Source: Sclerotinia nivalis
Taxonomy: Eukaryota > Ascomycota > Leotiomycetes > Helotiales > Sclerotiniaceae
Length of the DNA stretch: 64,000 bases
Assembly (NCBI GenBank): GCA_029531795.1
Contig: JAPEIS010000011.1
Span: forward strand, 1,860,001-1,924,000
Direction of reading: 5' to 3'
Shown here: piece after piece, positions 24,813 through 36,028 of the stretch
Position numbering within the stretch: the stretch's first letter is position 1
Layout: every line of letters starts with the position of its first letter
Position numbers and translations under genes: made by a program
The notes under the pieces: generated by a model
Databases searched by the model: none
Seen by the model: the letters and a program-made list of their open reading frames with translations, nothing else
Told to the model about the DNA's origin: nothing

Positions 24813-27800
24813 TCACCACCCACCAGAACAAATACGCGAATAATCACCCTCTAGATCGAAATTCTCCGCGTTCTCATCGGGAATCTTCGCTGGTCGATGA
24901 GTATCACGATGATCCAATGAAGGCTTCATGTAGCATCTCAAGCGATCACATAGGATATCCGCGTAGAGAGCGGGAGTACACTCGCGGAGGGCTTGTGAAG
25001 CTCGTGCCGAGACGTAGCATATGTTGTTTGTCTGGTGGGAGGTTAGTTATTTAAAGATGGGTGATTGTGGGATGTGATTCAGGGATTGATGGAGCGGGAA
25101 CTTACGATTGTCTGCAGCTTGAAGGGATTTTCTCGGAATTTTTGTCCGTCTTCTAACACCACGTAGTGCGAACTTCTAGCGGTTCCAAGTGGACTAGCAT
25201 GGCTTTGTAAGTAAAAGCTGAATTGGTTCGGCGTAATGATATCTGTGTCTATTACCAGGCCTGGCGCATTATTCTCGGTGCTACGTGGACTGGAGGGGTA
25301 GAATCGTGTGTGATGGCGTTTGGTAACCACAATTATGGTGATGTTGGGTTTATAAGCAGGAAAGAACTTGTTGTTTCCACGGATAACTGCCCAAGCCGAT
25401 TGGCAAGCTTCTTTGATTTTTGGCATTTCTTCGCTTCGGACCATACCGTATTGACTTTCGCTGACCCCGTCGCAGTAAAGGATGATGTTTTGTGGGAGTT
25501 GTTTCGATTGGGGTAAATGTGTATGCTTCCGGTACCAAGCACAAAGTCGCTCGTGAACCATACCATCCAAGTCCGCGATGAACTAGATTATCATAATGTC
25601 AGTCGATAACATGAGAGCGGTAAATTGTGGACCTTATTACCTCTTGTTTGCCCTTTTGAAGTCTAGCAGATCCAAGGTACAGGTTATTCTCATCGTCGTT
25701 CTTGGCCACCACGGCAGCAGTCGACGGACATCCTCTTGCGGCATTTTCATGTGTAACATCGGCTCCCATAATCATGGTGCTGATGTCTGCACCGCATCGT
25801 GTTCCAGCCCCATGACTGACACCCTTTAGCTTGAAATTAATCTTCAGACTAGATATCATTAGTCTCATTTGGTGTTCAAACTGTCTGGACTTTGGATTCA
25901 ATACATACGCTACATTTGCGCAGAAGTTGTAATCTTCCTTGTTTTCCAACTTGTTCAGTGTGATACAAGATGTTGGAACACCGACAACGCAATCTCCCCA
26001 TCGTTTGATCTCTGCATACAAATTGTTGTCCTGCTTTGGTAAGACCACAATAACCAGAAGGACCTTTCCACTCATATTAAGATCATTGAGACCTACTGAA
26101 AAGCTCTGCTGACACCTTTTTCGATATGTCGAATCAAGAGAATAGGGGGCTGAGGGATTATGAGGTGGAGGACCAGATGTTGGAGGTATCTGAGAAGTAT
26201 GCACAAGTTCAATGTCCTTATCAACCCCCATACCCAGTGACTTCATCGTGTCTTTCAAATACCCGAGAAGATCTTGCGAGGGCCTATCACAGAGCCATAG
26301 CACGCCCAACTTGTTAAGCTTTGCATCCAACTTTGATTCTTGGGACTCATCTTTACTCAATTTCCATGATGCGTTCTCGTTTGGTGCAACTTCCCTTTTT
26401 TTTTCTGCCAGTAGCAGGTTACTGCTTGAAATATAGGTATGGAGCGCTGCAAAACTGGCGGTCGATCTGGAGAAAACTGGGCTTTGGATCAAACATAATA
26501 CCGAAATCCTAGAGCATTTGAATTAGCTACAGAACATAGCTCCAAGCTTTCACCTCTCATCTCTCACCTTATAGAATCGACTATTTTGACCCGTCAATCC
26601 CAAGAGAGGAAGAGCATGGTTAAGTATCCTTGATTGATTGTCCCTAGGATTGATTTGTGCGATGTTGATCATTTCTTCTGCATATTCGTCCTCTAAGACT
26701 TTTGTTACAGGTTGCCAATCCACGATCTCCAGGTATTGGGATGGATACCAACGCTTATCGGATCGATTCCCGAGGTTGATGCAGTAGTCATCCTTTCGAA
26801 ATAGGTTTCCGTATTCTGTATAAAATATTAGATGATTTTCTACGTCTATTTTAAGATGGCTTACTTGCGCTCAGGTAACTGAAGACCAAAGTCTTCTCGT
26901 TGGGCTTTTCCTTGTTTTTCGCGAAAGTGATTCCACCCAGTCTCTTATCCGATATCTCGAATATAGCTCTTTTATGCCGATTGACGGGCTTTCCTGCTGT
27001 GAAAACTACTCGAACACCTTTGAGCTTGCTTTGGAACTTTCTTCGATCATTTTCATTAGTCGGATCCAAGCGATGCTTCCTCCATTGAAGTTCAATCCAT
27101 CTTGAAAGCAGAATCGGCGAATAGAATGCGCTTGTGCTTGTATTCACATTGAGAAGTACCGAATCTTGTCCAGGTCTCACTGACGAAAAGAAACCTTGGC
27201 GGATCATGTAAGGTCGATCATTCTTCTGACTTTCTTGTCCAGAATCTAAGATGTCTGCTGGATAGAACTTGTTACCACGTCGACCGCCATTGAAGGTACT
27301 ACTATTTATGTTCTTCCATGATATAATGTTAGGAGCTTTCAAGTCCTCGTTTGGCAAATAACCCGCCGCACTTTTGGATGGAAAGCTACAGTGCTTAACC
27401 AACTCATCGATCGTCACAATCCCTAGGAATCTCACCTGAGATTTCATCGTGGGTGGAGTAGAACCATTTTGCCCCGTTCGAGTGTGGCGCACGAATTGAT
27501 CAGGACTGGAAATAGTAAGTCCAGGATAGAGCTCGCCTGCCGAGATTATGGTTGAATCAAAGTCTGAAGCCCAAGCTACACCACCTGTTGGCAAGGGATC
27601 AGAATCTGACTGTGTCAGCATGGAATTGATCAAGTGTCGCTTGGTATCTCGATTGGTAGGTATGTATCGCCTGGGATCGCCACCGCGTTTCGACACAATC
27701 TCAATGTAACCAAAAGAAATGCTATAGCGATAAAGCCGGATGGATGGATTGAAACCGAGCTTTAAGAAGTTCGCTTTGATTGCTGATCCTGAAGAATGTT

Positions 27801-28338
27801 CGCCTCTTTTGGAAGGTGCTTTCGTCATATTTGGTAGCTCTTCATCCCATTTCTTTTGGTCTATAGCTTTCTGCTTCTGTCGGTCAGTCATGCCTGCATA
27901 AGGATCTTCACCGCTGATGGAAGTAGCCGCAAGACCCGTGTTCAAAGCAGAAAGAATTCCCGGTGCCGCGACTCCTGAGGTAGAAGCAGAAGCAGCAATG
28001 CCACTAGGACCCTCCGATCCCACATTTTGCTGAACCTTCAACGCCTCATCACGTTTCTTCATCTAGATTCCCCTAGCGATCGGAGTAAACCTATCCGCGA
28101 CATCTTCATCAAACTCCAAGTACTGGTTATCCCCAAGAACTTGACATTTCTTCTTGCATGCTTGATGCCCGCAAACCTTGCATGGGTTCCCAATTTTGTC
28201 CGGACAATCCTGAAATTCATGACCAGATTGTAAACATTCATCGCAAATTTGACGATCGTAAGGCGGATAAGGCTTTTTGCAAGCGAATATTTTGTGGTTT
28301 TGTACACTGCCACACTTGGAGCAACCTTTGGGAGACAT
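24813..28338 (-). pseudogene. Argonaute (QDE2-like) with N-terminal Cys/His cluster; two lesions
   Basis: Five exons: 28338-26865, 26815-26568, 26508-25641, 25582-25106, 25031-24813, about 1,095 codons. The first 90 residues hold repeated Cys pairs (CSKCG, CDECLQSGHEFQDC, CKVCGHQACKKKC), like zinc knuckles. ArgoN/L1 follow, then PAZ, including WYPSQYLEIVDWQPV, then MID and Piwi. Piwi keeps the RNase H-like residues: MGADVTHE (Asp), ILYCDGVSE (Asp) and GTARSSHYVVLED (His). It would bind small RNAs and slice targets in RNA silencing. Lesions: TAG at 28063-28065 (codon 92) between the Cys cluster and ArgoN, in one continuous frame, and at 26419-26421 a TAA after SAPYLYFKQ followed by a +1 shift into the VAPNENASWKL frame (skipping one T, or a one-base change in the 9-A run at 26396-26404). 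All other phases agree. The Cys cluster could instead be a separate small gene. Confidence 0.85.
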
Positions 28339-28903
28339 ATTGTAAAGCGAGCAATCGGAATGTGTGAGTATGAAAGAAGAGCTGGGAAAGATATCAAAAT
28401 CGATGCTCTTGATACAAATGTAAGTGCAACTAATGCGAGTCAAGATATTGCGTCTTGCTTCACACTCCAGGAATATAGAGCACACTTTATACTTCCGCCT
28501 ACATGTTTGTATCTTAACGTACCTCGTTTGCTCATTCATTAATCTTCATCACAGGACAAAACCTACAAAGCTTGTGGCCAAACTCGCAAGCTTTGCGAAA
28601 AATGCACATGCATATTTAAGCTGAAAATTTGGTTCATATTTTAAAGATATATTTGATTAGTACAGATAGTGCCTCGTGTTTTCCCTACGTAAGGCTTTTT
28701 GATACAAACATTAATGATACATTCCCTCACTGGAATAAAACCCAAACAATCTCTTGATTTGTCGCTGATGCAAAATTGAAACATTATATAATCCTTCCAC
28801 GTGTATCCCTAATATCTAGGCCACATTACCCTCCAATAATCTGCATGCTGCGTATAATTCCAACCAAGCACCATGCTGCCACCCAACAAACAGAATACGA
28901 TTC
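28339..28903. other. Intergenic spacer
   Basis: About 565 bp between the Argonaute start and the end of the upstream minus-strand gene; probable Argonaute promoter. No further gene supported. Confidence 0.45.
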
Positions 28904-29641
28904 TTAACCAGAATTATCTAGTAGCCTCGACTCATACCGAAAATTCGCTTTTTCATTGATATTCCAGTTAATCATCGTTTGTACGTACAAATTCTTGGGC
29001 TGAGGACGGAAATACTTTGCCACATGTTTAGCTGTCAGAGCTGAACCTCCATGCAGAATGGAAAATTCAGTTTCTTTGTCGATCGACCGGGCGAGAAAAG
29101 GTAGAAACAGCTCAAGGAAGGCAATCCACTCATGCATATCCTTCTTTAGTCCCAGTATCCCAGCAGCAGTGGCAAACATAAGAGGTTGTTTTAAGTAGAA
29201 TTTTAGCTGTTGAAGGTTGCCGAGCAAACATTGCCAAACATGAGAATCGATTTTCCAACCGCGACGGCATGGCTAGATTCTGCTTGTGTCTGAGTGTCTC
29301 GGATATGCAAACATATTCAAGTGTCGAATTCGAGACAAGTTTGCGACTCCAAATTCTGCAGAAAGCTCTGGAAGGGACCCAGCCTCAATCCTTACCATGA
29401 ATTTATTTTGACCATATAGAACATCCAAAGCTTCGTCGCTGATTTTTTTGCAAGTGCGAAGAATTCCAGTTGTTGGGACAAAGAGACGAGTCACCCTCGA
29501 TCCTCTTTTCTTAAGAGCCAGCTTGGTGATATCTAATTGTCTTTTTGGGAGCAATAATATGTATATCATCCGCCGGATTTCGAGAGGAAGACGAAGGAAG
29601 ATGGATTGATCAATATCATTTTGAGGTGACAATGAAGACAT
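28904..29641 (-). pseudogene. 2EXR/DUF7730-type (F-box-like) protein with in-frame TAG
   Basis: One frame of 246 codons, with a TAG at codon 123 (29273-29275) and the final stop at 28904. The N-terminus (FLRLPLEIRRMIYILLLPKR) and ILRTCKKISDEALDVLYGQNKF are the signature of a very large family in Leotiomycetes and other Pezizomycotina (2EXR or DUF7730), of unknown function. After the stop, the same frame continues for another 122 codons (CRRGWKIDSHVWQCLL ... LLDNSG) without interruption. The intron solutions I tried did not keep the frame. Either a one-base nonsense change or a naturally short protein with coincidental open frame; the first seems likelier given length of the open tail. Confidence 0.6.
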
Positions 29642-31010
29642 AATGGCAATGTAAATATAATCTAGTTATTTCTTGATAGATTTGATATAATAGATGTTGG
29701 TTGTCGCGACAGAAAGAGTGAAGTCAATGCAGATAGTTTTTTTTTACCGTGGTGTGTTTGTGTGCGCCCCTTGAGTGTGCGCCCTGAGATTTTATACTAG
29801 TAGTCCTACGCTACGTGAATCACGTGGATGCAAAAGCACTACGTGTGATAGTTTGGTTAGTGCAAAGAAACTAGCAGAAGAATATCAGTAGTCCATAAAC
29901 CTCCCCGCACTTGATAAACCAGTGCCAAAGTTGCTCTATGAATACAGCTGGATGTGATCTGGTTTTGAGGTATTAAGCGCCATATTAGCATACCGATACT
30001 GAGAATCCGAATTTATCGATCCGTCCAAGATAACCCATGTACTAACATATGTCATAAGCCTTAGCTAGGTTCTCCAAGGTTTGTATATAGTGCTGTTCTG
30101 CTATCCTCTTCGAAGGCTGTTTTCTGGTGCCACCGAATCATGATCCTTGAAGGCGAGAGTGATGAACCAGCCCCAAAAATGTTGGACGGAAAGGGCTTCC
30201 AGAAAAACAAGGTAGATATGTACATGTAGGAAATATTGGAATATGATGACTGAGAAACTCTCGAAAGCTAAGTCCGATTCGTTTGTAAAGCTTCGTACCA
30301 TTTTCGGATATTCGTTTGTACGGAATCGTGTTGCACCGGGTACTTGACACCATGGTAATAGAGACTCATCATCGCCAAATGTACACTTGAGATACATAGC
30401 TGGCATTTCGCCATCGTCTCATTCCAATGCCACAGGGGAATTCTGTAATCTTGCGTCTCGAAATCTTCTCTCCGCCCCTATAATTGCCGCAAGACGCCAA
30501 TAGAGCTTATCAGGGCCCTGGTTTAGCCCGCCAAACCATTAAAACTGACAATAAATAATCTGAATGTAATGTGTACATAGCGATGGGGCTGCACCATCAT
30601 GTTTTGAACTTTAGATTCCATGAACTTTAGATTCCATGAACTTGAATTTCAAGGACAAAGGGTATTTTCCTCACGAAAATATGAATGTAAAATCTGTAGA
30701 ACATGCCAACTAGGCAGCGCAGCGAGAGCCGCTTGTGGAGACATGGTATTGTTCATTAGAAGTTAGCAAATACTCCTGTTGGGTTTTAAATACAATCGGG
30801 TGTGATGTTTGGAGTTCGGAAGGTAATTTCATGATTCTGAGGAAAGTAGAACGATTCTTTTGTGGGGAGTCTGAAATTAGGTCAATCAAAACGAAATATG
30901 AAGAAGTAGTGCTGTGGTAACGAATTCCATTGGTCATTAATCATAAGCCATTAAAATACCCAAAAGCCACTTATTGAAACCTCATGAACATCGTGGCTGC
31001 TCGATCCAAT
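29642..31010. other. Intergenic region, no supported gene
   Basis: Almost 1.4 kb. A minus-strand 101-codon open frame (30101-30406) has no recognisable motif. A 17-bp direct repeat (GAACTTTAGATTCCAT unit) occurs at about 30607-30639. Confidence 0.45.
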
Positions 31011-33623
31011 TCATAGGTCATGCCACATATCTACAGCTTCTCCTTCCTCCTCCGCTTCGCCGTCCATCATGATTCTGTTGTGTCGTGCTGGTGTTGGGCT
31101 TAGAGCGATTCTCGGTCTACTCATAAACGCATTTGCGTAATCCGCATCCATACCCATAGTTACATTCATGTCCTCATCCTCATCCTCCTCATCTCCACTC
31201 TCAATCATAGATGAAATCATTCTATCCTTTGCTGGAGTCGGACTTACAGCAATTCTTGGTCTACTCATAAAGACACTAGCATAATCAACATCTCCATCCA
31301 TCAAGACCTCTCTATCGATGCTCGGCGTCGCTTGAGGTAATGGTTCCTCTTCCTCTTGGACAATCTTGGGGAAATGTGATTGTCTCTGCTTTCTCTTTTC
31401 ATCTTGGATGCTTTTCCTTCGCTCTAACTGTGCCTTCTTCTGGGCTGCCTCAAAGCCTGCCATAGACTGACGCGTGCGTTCTATCAAGTCTGCGTGCTTG
31501 TCTTCTTCCGTCGTGGAAGTTTTCGCAGGTGTGGCTTTGAGCTTGGGGTTCAGAGTGAGGCGGCTCACATCTGGCAAATCATCAAAATCATCGTTGAAAT
31601 CGGATTTTAGGTATCTTGGATTCGAGCGAGCCATGGTGAGACGAGTACGTTCTGCTAAGGATAACGAGCGTTGCATTTTTTGTGGTGATGGGGATGCAGC
31701 TGACATGGAGTTAAGGATCTGCTCTGCTTGGCTGAGCTCCGGAACAGAATCGAGGGATGGTTCCGAGGTTTGAATAGATTGAGAGAGGGATGGACTTGAT
31801 TGTGATGTTGTTGTATGTCTCCTTTGGATCAGTTTGGGTGTCTCAACCGAGCCCGCGCCATATTCCTGGTCTGAAGCTTTACCAATGAAAGCTGGGCGGC
31901 GGGAAGATCTCATAGCGCTGGGAGTGGCTGACATGTAATCATTTTCGGTACCTGACGCTAAAGTGGTGACCTCGGATAACCTTTCGCTTGCGATGTCTAG
32001 TTCGTTCGAGGCATGCCTGGCTGCAAGGGTTGATGAAGTCACAGTAGAAATTGGTCTGTGGGATATTCTTGAACGTGGTGTGCTGATTGGTGCGTTTTCA
32101 TGGCCACGAGGGGTTGAAAATTCGGCAACCCCATCGAGATCCGTCACTGAGGTAGATGAATGATCCGAACAGGCATTGGATAACGGAGAAAGGTCTCCAT
32201 CTTGATTAGTTGGTGAATATGACTCTTGAGGTGAACCCATTGAAGGTTGAATGAACTTGTGTCTTGAGCCACGTGGAATCAGGCTTTCCCTGGAAAGCAC
32301 CTTTGGCTTGGATACATCATTCAGCGCATTGCGAGTTCTTTCCATTAAACGAACATATTCATCTCGAATAGGGATGTCCACGACTGTGGGATTTTCTGTT
32401 GTGTACTTCCCGATCTGTAATTTCTGGTGATCATTGAAACCGAGTTTTATACCCCTTTCCTCGACGGAAACCGCTTGAACTTTTTGGGTGGGTGATTTGG
32501 TGCCGTTTTTAGTCAAAGTCCGACCAAATTCTTGCCATCTTGCCAAACGACTCTCCTGGTTTTGCACTCGTGCCTCCAACCGCTCAACAAGTCCAGTATC
32601 ATTCTTTCCTTCTATTTCTGCAACCGTACCAGCCTCAATTTGGTCCCAGAGAATATCGAAACGCTTGCCCAATAATCCCTCCCGACCAGGCCTATTATCC
32701 CCATAAAGGATCGTTTCCAGCCACTCATTGCTACCTGACCAATTCTTACGAACCTTGTTTTGTAACGATCTCAAATCTCGGTCAGATAACTCAGGACGGC
32801 CCTCTCCTTCAATTGTATCACGGTCCAATTCTGCTCTCCTTTTCGAGGTTCGTTCGTCGTTGAGGTCAAGTATTTTAGAAAAGTCGTTATATTTGGCCCT
32901 CAAATTATTCTTCTCGTCAATATGCCTACGTAAAGATTTCTTGTGTGCCAATATTAAGGCTGAAAGTATTGTCCTTTCTCCAGTATACGAAAAGTTCTCC
33001 AATGCCAGTTCTTGGGCAAGAGCCTCGTATCGTCCCGAGGTGTCATTTTGAACAGCTTTCTTTAAAACGACATTCGAAAAGACCGCCAAAACCTCCTCCA
33101 ATCTTTCACCCTTGCATTCGTCTAGCATTGTCTTTCTCAAAATTGTATCTCGTCCAAGGACTCCATTCTTCTTCGCCTGATCAAGACATCGAAACAATGC
33201 GGTACGCAGATTGAGGGACTGGAGAGGTTCGAGAGGTGGGAAAATTGGTTGTAATTTCTATAAGCATGCATTAGCTTTTATTATTTCATTTCGAGGTAGT
33301 GGCGCAAGGTAAAAGTGTACATTGCGAGCCTCTTCTGGATCCCAGATTGCAAATAACTGAAATAAAGCCCATTCTACACATTGTATACGCTTCTTCTGAT
33401 TCTGTTGCGCATCCTTGGTAGAGAATGTCACCACGCTAATATCTGGCCAGTCATCTCGCAAATCTAAATCCAAAAGTCGCAGATTGGTTATAAAGAGAGT
33501 GACGTAGGAAGGGCCAGATGGAGGTTGTGCGTTGGAGCTTGCAGTGAGCCGAAGGTTGCTCGATGCTGTCGAAGTTCGAAGACTCCGGGACCCTCCAAGA
33601 GGATTAAAGATTGAGACGGACAT
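31011..33623 (-). CDS. Augmin (HAUS) complex subunit 6-like protein
   Basis: Two exons (33623-33321, 33257-31011) join in phase to 849 residues. The N-terminal 250 residues match the HAUS6 N-terminal domain: VTLFITNLRLLDLDLRDDWP, CVEWALFQLFAIWDPEEARN and ALFRCLDQAKKNGVLGRDTI. The rest is Ser/Thr/Pro-rich and charged with coiled-coil segments, and near the C-terminus a motif of the form YA(S/N)(V/A)FMSRPRIA(V/L)SPTPA occurs twice (about 31230-31290 and 31080-31140), possibly a phosphorylated docking repeat. Augmin recruits gamma-tubulin to spindle microtubules for branching nucleation. It is present in some filamentous ascomycetes and absent from budding yeast. Family call rests on the N-terminal domain; the tail is poorly conserved in general. 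Confidence 0.85.
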
Positions 33624-36028
33624 TTTCTTGATCCCCGCAAAGTTGATATGATAACAACATGTTATCGTAAAATATCACTTCAATATGGAAGATATAAAGG
33701 CGGTCTGCATTGCATTAAATTCGTGGAGCTCTTTGCGGTACCGTACCGGTAGTTGATTGAAATAATGCGATGGTCACGTGATCTTAATACTTGGCAATCG
33801 ATAACAATCCAATTTGATGATAACGCAATTGAAATGCTTGGCAGCTTAGCATTTTGCAATGGAGTAAAACAATTTCCAACGTCAAACTTACTCTTCTCTC
33901 TTCTCTGTTACTTTTAATACTGGTTGCAATAGATTTCGTGATGACATTGGAAGATTCGAAGTCTCGCCGCCATCATTACTCGTCGTGCAACAATGCGCAT
34001 TTCCTTATAGCCTCACAACATCTTTTAAGTTTATATGAATATAGCAAATGCTGAGTTCTAGGGTTCAAGGACGGAGGGGTTCAAGGACGAATCAAGAGCA
34101 ATATGACGAGGCTATTCGTAACCTACGTTCTTTTCGACAACATTTTGAGTTCGAGGCATTACTTCTCAAGATGCTATGTCTATCCAGAATATCCTATCGC
34201 CCAAACACATCCATGCATTTATTCCAACCAATCCTCAAGGTTTGATCGTCTACCACAATCCAACCTGGACCAATCCTCAGGCCCCGGCCATTAACGCTGA
34301 CTCAAACTTTGATAAATTTCGTTCGATGGAATACGAGTTTCCAATTTTTGGGATCAATCTTAGACGGGGGATGGATGGCAGTGCTCCAAGTCCAAAATGA
34401 ATCCAAAGGACAAACGCCAATAGGATTTTTCGCCGCGTTATTGGCTCACCGATTATTGTATATTTTCATCAGAGTCGCATTTCAGCAATGCCGACCTTAT
34501 TCTTAGATCAATCTCAGTGGATTGCGAAGGTTTTTTGAGACAGATCATCATATGCACAGGGAAGTTCAATTGCAAGTTTCCGCGACATGCGTCAGCTCAA
34601 TCACCCACCTCCAACTTCCCCTTTTTTTCGATGTACTTCCACAGCTCCACCAGAATCCGCCAAATCAATTCTGGTTTATTTGACTTGTCTGGTAAATTGA
34701 CTAAACAACAATACCCGTTAAATTTCACAATCTTGGAATTGGAAGTATGTTCCTAAAAAGCTAGAAATCGTGTGGTGTATTTGCTCCGGTGGCTTCTCCC
34801 GACTTCTTACGTATATATATGTAGCTTGGTCACATCAGGAAAGAGATTGTGGTGTGAGCTAGTGCTTCAGATCTCAACTGGGACATTAAAACTGGACCTT
34901 TGAATACTTTGTGGTGTTTCCCTACAAACAACCTGTGGGGCAATGTCAAGAATCAAGAAATTCCCTGCGAAATCTCACTATACCAAATTGGTCCTTGCAG
35001 TGTTGACCCATAGTACCAAACCCTTTTAAATGTTTTTGATTGTCGATTACAATATTTCTGGCCCTCGAATTTGAAATCCAATCATGTAACCCTAAACCCT
35101 TACGAGTCAAAGATTAGGTACCTCAATCTCATATTTCCTTCATTTCACTTTACTAGCATTGGTTTCTATCGTGGTGATTAGAGACCAGTTGATGGCAATC
35201 CGAACCACATAATCATTTCTCATTTCAAGGATGACTCCGCAAGTCCAAGTCACAGGCTCGAATAAATCGTCCATCCGTCATATTCTAGTATATGGCATCG
35301 ACTCTCTTAATACTGCCTGATGTCATATAATATAAGAGGGTTTCTTGCTTTGAAACACATTTTCAAACCGTATTTGTCTGGGTCACTGTGGAAGCTAGAG
35401 GAATGTTTTGAAACGCTGCCGACGAAATCCGGGTGCTTTTGTAAACTGGGCCAACACCGTTTGATGTACTGGGCATCTTCATCTCTTGGAAATTAGTTCG
35501 TCTTGTTCCCCGAATGGAATGAGAGTCAATCACGTGAATTGGCACAGCCTGGAGAATTATTGGTGGGTCAACTAGTCAGGCTCTATTTATGGCATCGCTT
35601 GGGTACGATGTACCGAGCAGGGACCATGAGGGGTGAGACGCGTAATAATATGAAGATTTGTTGGTTGGAGCATAAGAAATCATTCCTTAAGTGGAGACCT
35701 AACAGTTCAGACAAGATAAGTTTGGCCTGCCACGCCATTCAGAGCAAATCTTTTTTAATTCTATCCTCTTTATTTCCTGATCGCTTTTTCCTTCTTCTTC
35801 CCCTTGTCGAGTCTTCAAAAACTCTCGCCTTTCTACCAGCACCACATTCGCTACTTATAGATCCGATTTCTTGGCATCCGTAAGGCTGAACTTGAATATT
35901 CTTACATCAACCACGGTCATTACTTCTATTAAACCTCTTTTTTTCTTATCTGCAATTGAAGAATTATTTATTGTTTCTTACCTTTCCGAATTTACAGCCT
36001 CTGCCGCCTAAACATTAGATTTAAGAAA
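33624..36028. other. Long upstream region of the GH72 gene, no gene seen
   Basis: About 2.4 kb without a recognisable gene. Short ORFs (for example 35503-35883) lack motifs. Long promoters are usual upstream of highly expressed fungal cell-wall genes; a pyrimidine-rich stretch at about 35760-35815 and another near 35930-35960 precede the GH72 start. Confidence 0.5.

Noticed and set aside
30101..30406. 101-codon minus-strand ORF
   Set aside because: Motif-free and AT-rich; no supporting splice or family evidence.
35503..35883. 126-codon ORF upstream of the GH72 gene
   Set aside because: No recognisable motif; lies in a long promoter region with pyrimidine tracts.
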